A DNA stretch of 7,068 nucleotides from Gammaproteobacteria bacterium (GTDB lineage Bacteria; Pseudomonadota; Gammaproteobacteria; Magnimaribacterales; TMED112). Position 1 is the stretch's first letter. The number at the start of each line of letters is the position of its first letter. The notes under the pieces are model-generated. The model had not been told where the DNA came from and ran no database searches. It worked only from the letters and a program-made list of their open reading frames with translations. Shown here in pieces: positions 1 to 6,534 of the stretch. Position numbers and translations under genes: made by a program. The stretch is taken from the NCBI GenBank assembly GCA_002727535.1, contig PBXH01000011.1, forward strand, positions 5,561 to 12,628. The letters are read 5' to 3'.

Positions 1-369
1 GATGCATCAATCGTTAAAGTCCCTACAGTCTTACTCGGAACTGGAGATGCAATATCAGGCAGAATAACCCTTATTTCACAATACAGTCCTGCTGAAAATC
101 TAATATTTTATAGCAACAACACACCACAAACTGGTTGGACTTTAGTCTCATCTAAAGTCGGTAAGGAAATAACTATGGTTTATACAAAGAATGGTAGATT
201 TGCAACCATAGTCATAACACAAAGAAACAGTTTGAGAGGTTTTGCTGAGGGTAATTGGGCAAGTGATTTAGTTATTTCTGTAGTACATCCAGACTCAATT
301 TCTAATCCATCACCATTTAGGGACTTAGATTATCCAATTAATCCAGTGCCAGAGACGATTGTAGATTAA
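1..369 (+). CDS. C-terminal part of an unrecognised protein, possibly exported or a lipoprotein
   Basis: The frame is open from the first base of the window to a TAA stop at 367-369, giving 122 residues of a protein whose start lies outside. An internal ATG at 175 should not be taken as the start, because the frame continues upstream with protein-like sequence. I do not recognise the family. The visible part is rich in beta-prone and small polar residues, with no membrane segment and no cysteines. It has a pattern of the type 'enliFYsnntPqtGWtlvSs' followed by a lysine- and glycine-containing turn and 'rFATIVIT'. That pattern resembles small secreted or lipoprotein domains in which a short helix, a 'GW' strand and a final strand alternate. 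This is only a resemblance. The last 20 residues are rich in Pro, Asp and Asn and probably form a disordered tail. It ends head-on against xthA with a 4-base overlap. Confidence 0.75.
   Translation, partial: DASIVKVPTVLLGTGDAISGRITLISQYSPAENLIFYSNNTPQTGWTLVSSKVGKEITMVYTKNGRFATIVITQRNSLRGFAEGNWASDLVISVVHPDSISNPSPFRDLDYPINPVPETIVD
366..369. other. Shared TTAA holding the stop codons of two convergent genes
   Basis: The palindrome TTAA contains the TAA of the plus-strand partial gene (367-369) and the TAA of minus-strand xthA (368-366). The two coding regions therefore overlap by four bases with no intergenic space. No hairpin plus T-tract terminator is apparent close to this junction, so transcripts from the two sides are likely to run into each other. 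Confidence 0.9.
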
Positions 370-1184
370 TCGTTAGAAATAAAATCTAGATCTAAATCTA
401 AAATTACAGGACAGTGATCAGATGGTTTTTCCATTGCCCTAACTTCATGATCTATCTCAGAAGTTATATATTTATTTTGTAGTTGCTCAGATAGCAGGAA
501 ATGATCAATTCTCAATCCTCTTTTAGGAACCTGATCAAAACCTCTAGAACGATAATCAAACCATGAACATTTTGTTGAATCAGGATTTTGTTCTCTCCAT
601 ATGTCATTAAGTCCGAGTGAAGTTAATCTTTCATACCATTCCAATTCCTCAGGCAAGAAAGCTGTATGTCCCTGACTCAACCATCTTTTGATACCATCCT
701 CATTCATGCCAATATCATTCCTATTTGGAGCTATATTAAAATCCCCGGTCAATATTATCTTTTCTAAAGAAGACATATGTTCTGTTATTCTTTTGTAATA
801 TCTTTCTTTATATGGAAATTTATCAATATGTTTTCTATTTTCTCCTTGGGGAAAATATGAATTGCAAACAGAGATAACACCTAAATTAGTTTTGTAATCG
901 CACTGTATAAATCTTTTTTGTATCTCATCATCACCACCATTTAGACCCTTTTGGACATTGACTGGTTGTATCTTTGAAAAAGTTGCGACCCCATGAAAAC
1001 CTTTCTGACCATAATTGAAATACAGATACCCTAATTCTTCTGGTATATGAGCAGGGAAGTCCTCATCGCTAACTTTGATTTCTTGGAGAGCAATAATATC
1101 TGGATCATATTTTATCTTTAACTCTTCTAATTGATGAGGTCTGGCTCGCAAACCATTAATATTAAAACTAATAATTCTTATCAT
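366..1184 (-). CDS. xthA: Exodeoxyribonuclease III (AP endonuclease)
   Basis: This 272-residue protein matches the length of E. coli Xth (268). It cleaves DNA 5' to abasic sites and degrades 3' ends, using Mg2+, in base excision repair in the cytoplasm. It is one endonuclease/exonuclease/phosphatase domain. The N-terminus 'SFNINGLRARPHQLE' carries the metal-site Asn8, followed by Glu35 in 'LQEIKV'. Tyr110 lies in 'NSYFPQGENR', Asp148 and Asn150 in 'TGDFNIAP', Asp227 in 'RIDHFLLS', and Asp256-His257 in 'SDHCPVILD'. The whole catalytic set known for the family is therefore present, and the motif spacing is near that of the E. coli enzyme, so XthA is preferred over other family members. The ATG at 1184 overlaps the prc TGA as ATGA. 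No clear Shine-Dalgarno is seen, so translation is probably coupled to prc. It is the last gene of the minus-strand operon. Confidence 0.96.
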   Translation of the reverse strand: MIRIISFNINGLRARPHQLEELKIKYDPDIIALQEIKVSDEDFPAHIPEELGYLYFNYGQKGFHGVATFSKIQPVNVQKGLNGGDDEIQKRFIQCDYKTNLGVISVCNSYFPQGENRKHIDKFPYKERYYKRITEHMSSLEKIILTGDFNIAPNRNDIGMNEDGIKRWLSQGHTAFLPEELEWYERLTSLGLNDIWREQNPDSTKCSWFDYRSRGFDQVPKRGLRIDHFLLSEQLQNKYITSEIDHEVRAMEKPSDHCPVILDLDLDFISND

Positions 1185-3154
1185 GATTCTATTTCAATTA
1201 AATCTATTAAGATTTTTAATGATTGGTCTATTTCTGCATCAAGAACAAAATCATCGTTAATTTCACGCTCTAAATATTGTTCATAATTTTCAAAAATATC
1301 GTCTCCAGAAATCTCTCTCCCTAAATTGATTAATTTTAGGTTTCTTTTCTTATTATCTTCATAATTTAATTTCCTTTCCGATATCTTTAAACTTAAACTT
1401 TCTTTTTTGCTGTTTCTGTAATTTTTAAGCTCGTCCATTTTTGTGAAATATTCTGATTCTGCAAGCCTTTTTTCATGATTTGCAAGATATTTATCCATAT
1501 TAAATTCATCATATGAGTAGTACCATGAATTTTCTATTTGAGAAGGTTTGATAGCATTTTCGTATCTATCTTCACCAAGTCCATCACTATTTATTAAAGA
1601 TGGTATTTCTAGATTTGGTTTCACTCCAAAAATTTGTGTGGGCTTTCCTGTAACTCTGTAATACAAAGAATCTGTTATTTTTATCTGACCATTTTCAGTT
1701 TCTGTAAATCTTTGTACGCTACCTTTACCAAATGTTGTTTGACCAACAATTATCGCTCTATTGTAATCTTGCATTGCGCCTGCAAATATCTCAGAAGCTG
1801 AAGCTGAAAATTTATTTACCAAAACTATAAGAGGTTTATTCCAGGATCTATTTGATTTCCATGAATTATATATAACCACTTCTTTATCGGGACTTTTTAT
1901 CTGAACAGTTGGACCATAGTTAATAAACAATCTTGTTAAAGAATCAGCTTCATGCAAGTATCCGCCTCCATTATTTCTTAGATCTATTATTAGTCCTTCA
2001 ATACCTTCAAACCTAAAATCTCTTAAAAATTTTTGAACATCATTAGTGGCACTTTTACAGGCGTAATTATTCAATTCAAAACATTTAGCGTCACTATAGA
2101 AAGAGGGCACTTTAATGTAACCTAGTTTTTTGCCATCAAATTCTAAAATTTCCTTCGAAGCATCACTCTCTTCAAGCGATACTTTGCCTCTTTCTAATTC
2201 AATAATATTTCTACCATCTTCATTTTCTATTTCTAGTTTAATTATTGTGCCTTCTTCGCCTCTAATTCTTTCTACTATGTCATCTAACCTCCATCCAATG
2301 ACATTAATCAATTTTCCTTGTTTACCTTCACCTACTTTAATAATCTTATCTCCTACTTTTATTTTTTGAGAATTTATAGCAGGACCACCAGGCATTAATT
2401 CTTCTATTTTGGCCTTTTCATTTTCATAACTAAGAATTGCACCTATGCCTTCAAAACTTAAATTCATTCTTAAATTCCAATTTTCTAAATCTCTTCTAGA
2501 AAAATATGAAGAATGAGGGTCAAACAAAGACAAAAAGTTATTTGCTAGCAATCCAAACTTATCTGACTCTCTTAATTTTTTTAAAGATGAAGCTCTATCA
2601 GAATAAGATTGTGACAATTCTTTAATTGCTTCCTCATAAGATTTCTCTTCAAGCATCTGAGCAATAATCTCATTTTTAAGATATTTTCTTTGATAATCAT
2701 TTTTTTCATCTTTGTTAATGAAATAGCTATCTCTAGAATTAAGAAAAATATACTCATCTTTATTGAGATCAAAACTATATGATTTCAGGAGTTTCATTCT
2801 ATAAGAAATTGATTCATTGAATCTTTGATAAAATTTTTCAACACTTTTTCTAAAAATTAGATATTCATTTGTGCTAACTTCTGTGTTCATGATCTCATTT
2901 ATGTCATCTTGAATAAAAACAGTTTTTTGAGGGTCTAGTTTTTCTAAGAACTCAGATATAAAGGCATCATTTAGGTAATTAGATTTATTAAATTCTAATA
3001 TGGAAGATTGATTAAATTCTTTGATGATTGAATCAAACTCTTTAGAGTAGTCGATATTTGATTCCGTGTTCTCATTGGAGCATCCAAATAAGAAAAATAA
3101 AAGTAAAAGCTTAGAAAACTGATTTGATACCATATCTCGCTTTTTGATTTTCAA
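1181..3154 (-). CDS. prc: Tail-specific (C-terminal processing) protease, predicted lipoprotein
   Basis: This 657-residue S41-family serine protease is close in length to E. coli Prc/Tsp (682). The family degrades periplasmic proteins from their C-terminal tails and processes envelope proteins, including peptidoglycan hydrolases in E. coli. The order is: signal region 1-25; helical N-terminal domain about 35-220, ending in 'FDPHSSYFS' (211-219); PDZ domain about 228-320 with 'MPGGPAI'; protease core with 'DLRNNGGGYL' at 391-400; then a charged helical C-terminal domain about 535-650 of the DUF3340 type. The Ser-Lys dyad is seen as Ser452 in 'SASASE' and Lys477 in 'TFGKGS', with Asp463 in 'MQD'. 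The signal region ends in a lipobox 'LFGC' (Cys25) with Ser at +2, which in the E. coli sorting rule favours the outer membrane. The start at 3154 overlaps the acyltransferase by 44 bases. An in-frame ATG at 3133 would also leave a full lipoprotein signal, and neither has a convincing ribosome site. Confidence 0.95.
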   Translation of the reverse strand: MKIKKRDMVSNQFSKLLLLFFLFGCSNENTESNIDYSKEFDSIIKEFNQSSILEFNKSNYLNDAFISEFLEKLDPQKTVFIQDDINEIMNTEVSTNEYLIFRKSVEKFYQRFNESISYRMKLLKSYSFDLNKDEYIFLNSRDSYFINKDEKNDYQRKYLKNEIIAQMLEEKSYEEAIKELSQSYSDRASSLKKLRESDKFGLLANNFLSLFDPHSSYFSRRDLENWNLRMNLSFEGIGAILSYENEKAKIEELMPGGPAINSQKIKVGDKIIKVGEGKQGKLINVIGWRLDDIVERIRGEEGTIIKLEIENEDGRNIIELERGKVSLEESDASKEILEFDGKKLGYIKVPSFYSDAKCFELNNYACKSATNDVQKFLRDFRFEGIEGLIIDLRNNGGGYLHEADSLTRLFINYGPTVQIKSPDKEVVIYNSWKSNRSWNKPLIVLVNKFSASASEIFAGAMQDYNRAIIVGQTTFGKGSVQRFTETENGQIKITDSLYYRVTGKPTQIFGVKPNLEIPSLINSDGLGEDRYENAIKPSQIENSWYYSYDEFNMDKYLANHEKRLAESEYFTKMDELKNYRNSKKESLSLKISERKLNYEDNKKRNLKLINLGREISGDDIFENYEQYLEREINDDFVLDAEIDQSLKILIDLIEIES

Positions 3155-4007
3155 TAATCTGATCTTTTTCTACCCAAATTTCTTCAAGAAAATTTCTTAA
3201 CTCTTCTCTTGCATTATTATCGGTAGCATAATCTCTGTTTATAAGATTCTCAGGTATTTGATAGGTATTTATGGTTACACTTGCTTCTTTCATATCCCCA
3301 CAAAGAAAACTCCAGAAAGATCTTTTATCTGTTTTATATACAAGAGTTATATCAGTTACCTGCTTGATGTAAGGCATTACTTCAAGTGTATAGCCCATTC
3401 CCCCTATTTTTGGAGGCATCAAATTATGAAATTTACTTTTTGAATTATCGTATTTGATTTTATCTATTCTTGTTCCCTCAATGAAACCACAAACATTTGT
3501 AGGATAAAGTTCATACATTTTACATGCACGAATTGTTGATTCTTTGTCTGTTTTTGCCAGTTCAGGGTTTGCTCTTATTTGTTCTTTAGTTCGCCTTACC
3601 ACAAATGGCATAGCAAGGCCTATATTTGCTGCCCAAGTAATGGGAAGCCACCATAATTCTGCTTTCATAAATATTTTAGGCACGCCCATTTTGTAGTTAG
3701 TGAAATAAAGAAATAGAAATATATCAGCCCAACTCAGATGATTTATAGTTGTAAACTGCCATATACCTTTTTTTAATTTGTCAGCACCATAAACTTTATA
3801 TTTAGGTTTATGCATAAGATCTTGTATTGCTTTCCATGAAGCTAAAGTAAGCTCACCCAAAGAATCATTAATTTTTAGAATTAAAATTTGCAATGGCTTA
3901 TATGGAATAAACCTAAAAAGTCCAATAGGTATCACTGCAATGATAACCAAGATAGCAGTTATAAGAATCAACAAAAAAGTTATTATTCCTCTTAGTGCTC
4001 TTATCAT
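3111..4007 (-). CDS. Lysophospholipid acyltransferase family protein, YihG-like
   Basis: This is a PlsC-type acyltransferase of about 298 residues, near the length of E. coli YihG (310). Such enzymes transfer an acyl chain to a lysophospholipid or lysophosphatidic acid at the inner membrane; the exact acceptor cannot be read from the sequence. Numbering from the chosen ATG, a hydrophobic segment at about 5-30 is a membrane anchor. The catalytic HX4D motif is 'NHLSWAD' (His90, Asp95), followed by the hydrophobic 'KAELWWLPITWAANIGLAM'. The second substrate block is 'FIEGTRI' (Glu177 to Arg180), the form typical of the YihG group rather than the 'FPEGTRS' common in PlsC. I chose the ATG at 4007 because it overlaps the mazG TGA as ATGA. 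An upstream in-frame TTG at 4022 would add five residues but has no ribosome site. The 3' end overlaps the prc start. A PlsC role is possible but less likely. Confidence 0.9.
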   Translation of the reverse strand: MIRALRGIITFLLILITAILVIIAVIPIGLFRFIPYKPLQILILKINDSLGELTLASWKAIQDLMHKPKYKVYGADKLKKGIWQFTTINHLSWADIFLFLYFTNYKMGVPKIFMKAELWWLPITWAANIGLAMPFVVRRTKEQIRANPELAKTDKESTIRACKMYELYPTNVCGFIEGTRIDKIKYDNSKSKFHNLMPPKIGGMGYTLEVMPYIKQVTDITLVYKTDKRSFWSFLCGDMKEASVTINTYQIPENLINRDYATDNNAREELRNFLEEIWVEKDQIIENQKARYGIKSVF

Positions 4008-4783
4008 TTTATGCTCTGCCAAAGTTTTTCGAGTTCTTTTAAATCCATTTTATCTAAACTAGTCTCCATAGATTTAGCTTCATTTTCCATTTTTCTGAAT
4101 CTATTCTCAAATTTTAAATTAGTTTTTCTAATAATATCTTCTGGCTCAAGATCGTAATACCCAGAAAGCCTAATTAAGGTAAACAATACGTCTCCAATTT
4201 CTTCAGCAATGCCTTCTTTATTCGATTTTGCATCTTCATCTTTTAATTCAGCAATCTCTTCATCAATTTTTTCTAAAATTTCCTTAGAATTACTCCAATC
4301 AAATCCTACTCTTGTTGCTCTCTTCTGAAGTTTTTTGGTTCTAGTTAAGCTTGGTAAATTTTTAGGCACATCATCCATCACTGAGTTTAAATATTTTTCT
4401 GATCTTTCCTCTGCTTTTATATCTTCCCAAATTCTTAAGCTATCTTTGGCATCTTTTACATTTCCATCATCAAAAACATGTGGATGTCTTCTAATTAGTT
4501 TTGAATTTATTTCTTCTATAACCTCTTCAAGAGTAAATAAATCTTTTTCTTTTGCCATTTCAGAATGAAAAATAATTTGAAATAAAAGATCTCCTAATTC
4601 AGCTTTTAAATCATCAAAATCCTCCCTTTCTATGGCATCCGCAACTTCATAAGACTCTTCGATAGCGCAGCTCGCAATTGACTTAAAATCTTGTTCTTTA
4701 TCCCAAGGGCATCCTTTTTCTGGATCTCTTAATTTTCTGAAAGTGACTATAAGTTCCCTTAATTTACTATCTAATTTGTCCAT
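4004..4783 (-). CDS. mazG: Nucleoside triphosphate pyrophosphohydrolase MazG
   Basis: This 259-residue protein matches E. coli MazG (263). The family hydrolyses NTPs and dNTPs to the monophosphate and pyrophosphate, clearing non-canonical nucleotides and, in E. coli, influencing the stringent response. Two MazG domains are present. The first starts with 'LRDPEKGCPWDKEQ' and has the Mg2+-binding pair 'EESYE' (42-46) and 'ELGD' (62-65). The second follows 'TRVGFDW' (157-163), with 'DEEIAE' (174-179) and 'EIGD' (195-198). Both sets of metal ligands look intact; in E. coli the C-terminal domain does the catalysis. The linker carries 'RRHPHVF' (98-104), typical of the full-length form. There is no visible toxin-antitoxin partner, so this is the housekeeping enzyme. 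It is the first gene of the minus-strand operon. Its ATG at 4783 lacks a Shine-Dalgarno and lies 22 bases from divergent nadK. Confidence 0.96.
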   Translation of the reverse strand: MDKLDSKLRELIVTFRKLRDPEKGCPWDKEQDFKSIASCAIEESYEVADAIEREDFDDLKAELGDLLFQIIFHSEMAKEKDLFTLEEVIEEINSKLIRRHPHVFDDGNVKDAKDSLRIWEDIKAEERSEKYLNSVMDDVPKNLPSLTRTKKLQKRATRVGFDWSNSKEILEKIDEEIAELKDEDAKSNKEGIAEEIGDVLFTLIRLSGYYDLEPEDIIRKTNLKFENRFRKMENEAKSMETSLDKMDLKELEKLWQSIK

Positions 4784-4805
4784 AAATTTTTAAAATATTT
4801 GTTCA
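4784..4805. promoter_or_regulatory. Divergent mazG/nadK start region, 22 bases, probable overlapping promoters
   Basis: This very A+T-rich spacer is the only DNA between two divergent start codons. On the plus strand a TAAAAT hexamer (4791-4796) stands 9 bases before the nadK ATG. On the minus strand a TATTTT hexamer (4797-4792) stands 8 bases before the mazG ATG. Either could act as a -10 box giving transcripts with almost no leader. No good -35 hexamer is seen at the usual spacing for nadK, and in such AT-rich DNA these hexamers can occur by chance. If the promoters are not here they must lie inside the opposing coding regions. There is no Shine-Dalgarno on either side. Confidence 0.35.
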
Positions 4806-5630
4806 ATGTTAAATTATAAAAGTATTTTAGTGGTTGCGTATGATTTAGAAAAATCAAAGAAAGCGCTCAATGACGTAGAAAAAATATTTAAAGAGAATTC
4901 TATTTCCTATGAAGTCTATGGGACACAAAAGAATGAAAGCTTTGATTTAATTCTAGTTATTGGGGGAGACGGATCAATGCTTTCAGCAGCTAAAGAGTTT
5001 TCATCTTTTAATTGCTCATTTTTAGGAATAAACCTAGGAAAGGTAGGTTTTATGGCGGATTTAGACTATGAAAATCTAGAAGTTGGACTAATGGAAGTGC
5101 TAACTGGTACTAATATTGTTGAAGAAAAGGAAGCTTTAGAATGCAACTATAACGGGAAGAAATACACAGCATTTAATGAAATAGTTCTTCATACTCAAAA
5201 AAGTTATAAATTAATGCAATTCGAAGTAAGGGTCGATGGAGACTTCGTTTATAGAAAAAGAGCGGATGGTTTGATTATCTCAACATCAAATGGTTCAACA
5301 GCTTATTCTCTATCAGCAGGAGGACCAATAATATCTCCATCTGTTAATGCATTTGTAATAACTTCTTTAAATCCATTGTCTTTATCAGCAAGGCCATTAA
5401 TTATTTCAAGCGAATCAAAAATAGAGGTCACACTAACAAAAACACCACCTGAGACTCAAAGCTACATAATTATTGATGGGAATGAAGAGATTGAGGTTGA
5501 AGAGAGCTCAAGAGATTTTGTTGTAACAAAAAGTAAGCAAAGTTTCCGATTGCTGCATCCAAAAGATCATGATTTCTTTGAAACATGTCGTGATAAGCTT
5601 CATTGGAGCTTATCAAAAGATGAAAAATAG
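4806..5630 (+). CDS. nadK: NAD kinase
   Basis: This enzyme phosphorylates NAD+ to NADP+ with ATP in the cytoplasm and is the essential source of NADP. At 274 residues it is slightly shorter than E. coli NadK (292); the difference is mainly a compact N-terminal segment before the first motif. The signature 'GGDGS' is at 53-57 with Asp55, within 'LVIGGDGSML'. The NAD-binding Asn-Glu pair is Asn124-Glu125 in 'FNEIVLH'. The domain-linking block 'RADGLIISTSNGSTAYSLS' (152-170) is followed by 'AGGP' and 'LSARPLII' (193-200). The C-terminus has the family's 'LLHPKDHDFFE' (249-259). The block reads 'SNGSTAY' where E. coli has 'TPTGSTAY', a mild change. The ATG at 4806 is the first possible start and has no Shine-Dalgarno. 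It leads the plus-strand group and is followed 34 bases later by galU. Confidence 0.96.
   Translation: MLNYKSILVVAYDLEKSKKALNDVEKIFKENSISYEVYGTQKNESFDLILVIGGDGSMLSAAKEFSSFNCSFLGINLGKVGFMADLDYENLEVGLMEVLTGTNIVEEKEALECNYNGKKYTAFNEIVLHTQKSYKLMQFEVRVDGDFVYRKRADGLIISTSNGSTAYSLSAGGPIISPSVNAFVITSLNPLSLSARPLIISSESKIEVTLTKTPPETQSYIIIDGNEEIEVEESSRDFVVTKSKQSFRLLHPKDHDFFETCRDKLHWSLSKDEK
5591..5615. repeat. Perfect 9-bp inverted repeat (hairpin) in the nadK 3' end
   Basis: TGATAAGCT at 5591-5599 is the exact reverse complement of AGCTTATCA at 5607-5615, with a 7-base loop. It lies inside the last codons of nadK, 15 bases before the stop, and about 50 bases before the galU start. Neither side is followed by a run of T on the strand that would be transcribed, so it does not look like an intrinsic terminator. 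It may be an RNA hairpin affecting message stability or a binding site for a dimeric protein, or it may be a chance result of coding sequence. Confidence 0.5.
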
Positions 5631-5650
5631 CTCTGTTTCACGACTTTCTG

Positions 5651-5656
5651 TATAAT
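5651..5656 (+). promoter_or_regulatory. Candidate -10 box (TATAAT) for galU
   Basis: A consensus TATAAT sits in the 34-base nadK-galU spacer and ends 8 bases before the galU ATG. Transcription would begin at about 5662-5664, leaving zero to three untranslated bases. There is no Shine-Dalgarno between the hexamer and the ATG, which agrees with a leaderless start. No -35 hexamer resembling TTGACA is found at 16-18 bases upstream (the region reads roughly ATAGCTCT). A TG lies just before the hexamer but without the extra base of an extended -10. Confidence 0.4.
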
Positions 5657-5664
5657 TCAGCACT

Positions 5665-6534
5665 ATGTTAATAAAAAAAGTGGTAATTCCAGTTGCTGGT
5701 CTTGGTACAAGATTTTTGCCTGCAACTAAATCAACACCAAAAGAGATGTTGCCTGTAGTTGATAAGCCATTAATACAGTATGCAGTTGAAGAGGCTTCAA
5801 AAGCTGGGATAGAAGAGTTTATTTTTATCACACATCACTCAAAATCAAGCATAAAAAAACATTTTGAAGAAGATAGCGATCTTTTTAATAAGCTCATGGA
5901 AGATGGCAAAGAAGATCTAGCATCAACAATAAAAAACATAGGTGGATCAGAAGCTAAATTTACATATATAGAACAGGGCGAGCCAAAAGGGCTAGGCCAT
6001 GCAATTAGTTGTGCAAAAGATGCTATAGATGAAGATGAGTGGTTTTTTGTAATACTTCCTGATGATTTATTCATGACTAAGGGAGCGAATGTAACGGAAC
6101 AAATGATTGATATTGCAAAATCTGAGAATAGACAAGTATTAGCTCTACAGAAAATCGAGAATGAAGAAATCTCAAAATATGGCGTAATCTCACCCACATC
6201 AACCAATGGAAAAATATCAACTATTGATGGCATTGTTGAAAAGCCAGATTATGCTGATGCGCCATCTAATTTAGCATCAATTGGAAGATATCTATTCAAG
6301 CAAACTATTTTTAATCATATCGATAATGACAATCCAGGAAAAAATGGAGAGGTACAGATAACAGACGCTATATTAAGTGATATTGAAAATTTTATTGGAT
6401 ATGAATTTGATGGTTTACGTTTTGATTGCGGCAGTAAATCTGGTTACTTGAAAGCTAATATCGAATTTGGCCTAGCTGACGAAGAATTAAGTGTTGAATT
6501 AAGATCATTCATAGAGGAAAAGAAAAATTTATAA
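5665..6534 (+). CDS. galU: UTP--glucose-1-phosphate uridylyltransferase
   Basis: This enzyme makes UDP-glucose from UTP and glucose 1-phosphate, feeding lipopolysaccharide, capsule and other glycan synthesis. It has 289 residues against 302 in E. coli GalU. The nucleotide-binding signature is 'GLGTRFLPATKSTPKEMLP' at 12-30, with Lys26. This is followed by 'EQGEPKGLGHAI' (103-114), 'ILPDD' (130-134, Mg2+ and UTP site), 'GIVEKP' (189-194), 'APSNLASIGRYLF' (199-211), 'NGEVQITDAI' (227-236) and 'FDCGSKSGYLKANIEFG' (253-269). These blocks appear in the GalU order, and the 'DCGSK' block separates it from RfbA-type thymidylyltransferases. No partner sugar-modifying gene is nearby, so this is likely the general cellular copy. 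The ATG at 5665 has no Shine-Dalgarno and sits just after a TATAAT. The 3' end overlaps pyrD by eight bases. Confidence 0.95.
   Translation: MLIKKVVIPVAGLGTRFLPATKSTPKEMLPVVDKPLIQYAVEEASKAGIEEFIFITHHSKSSIKKHFEEDSDLFNKLMEDGKEDLASTIKNIGGSEAKFTYIEQGEPKGLGHAISCAKDAIDEDEWFFVILPDDLFMTKGANVTEQMIDIAKSENRQVLALQKIENEEISKYGVISPTSTNGKISTIDGIVEKPDYADAPSNLASIGRYLFKQTIFNHIDNDNPGKNGEVQITDAILSDIENFIGYEFDGLRFDCGSKSGYLKANIEFGLADEELSVELRSFIEEKKNL
6514..6518 (+). promoter_or_regulatory. Shine-Dalgarno (GAGGA) that decides the pyrD start
   Basis: GAGGA within the galU 3' end, in the context ATAGAGGAAAAG, is the clearest ribosome binding site in the window. Nine bases separate its GAGG core from the ATT at 6527, a normal distance, while the next alternatives (ATA at 6551, CTG at 6560) are too far away and have no site of their own. 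Confidence 0.6.

Noticed and set aside
175..369. A 64-residue gene starting at the ATG at 175
   Set aside because: The same frame is open to base 1 with continuous protein-like sequence, so this Met is internal to a longer protein entering from the left.
2130..2369. Plus-strand open frame rich in Ser, Leu and Ile
   Set aside because: It lies entirely antisense to the PDZ region of prc and its composition is that of a reverse-strand shadow of AT-rich coding DNA.
4008..4022. TTG start for the acyltransferase, adding five residues
   Set aside because: The ATG at 4007 forms an ATGA overlap with the mazG stop, the same arrangement as at prc-xthA, and the TTG has no ribosome site; it cannot be fully excluded.
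5591..5640. Intrinsic terminator after nadK
   Set aside because: The hairpin is strong but followed by A-rich sequence, with no T-run on the transcribed strand.
5835..6233. 132-residue minus-strand open frame
   Set aside because: It is antisense to conserved parts of galU, with no ribosome site and no recognisable motif.
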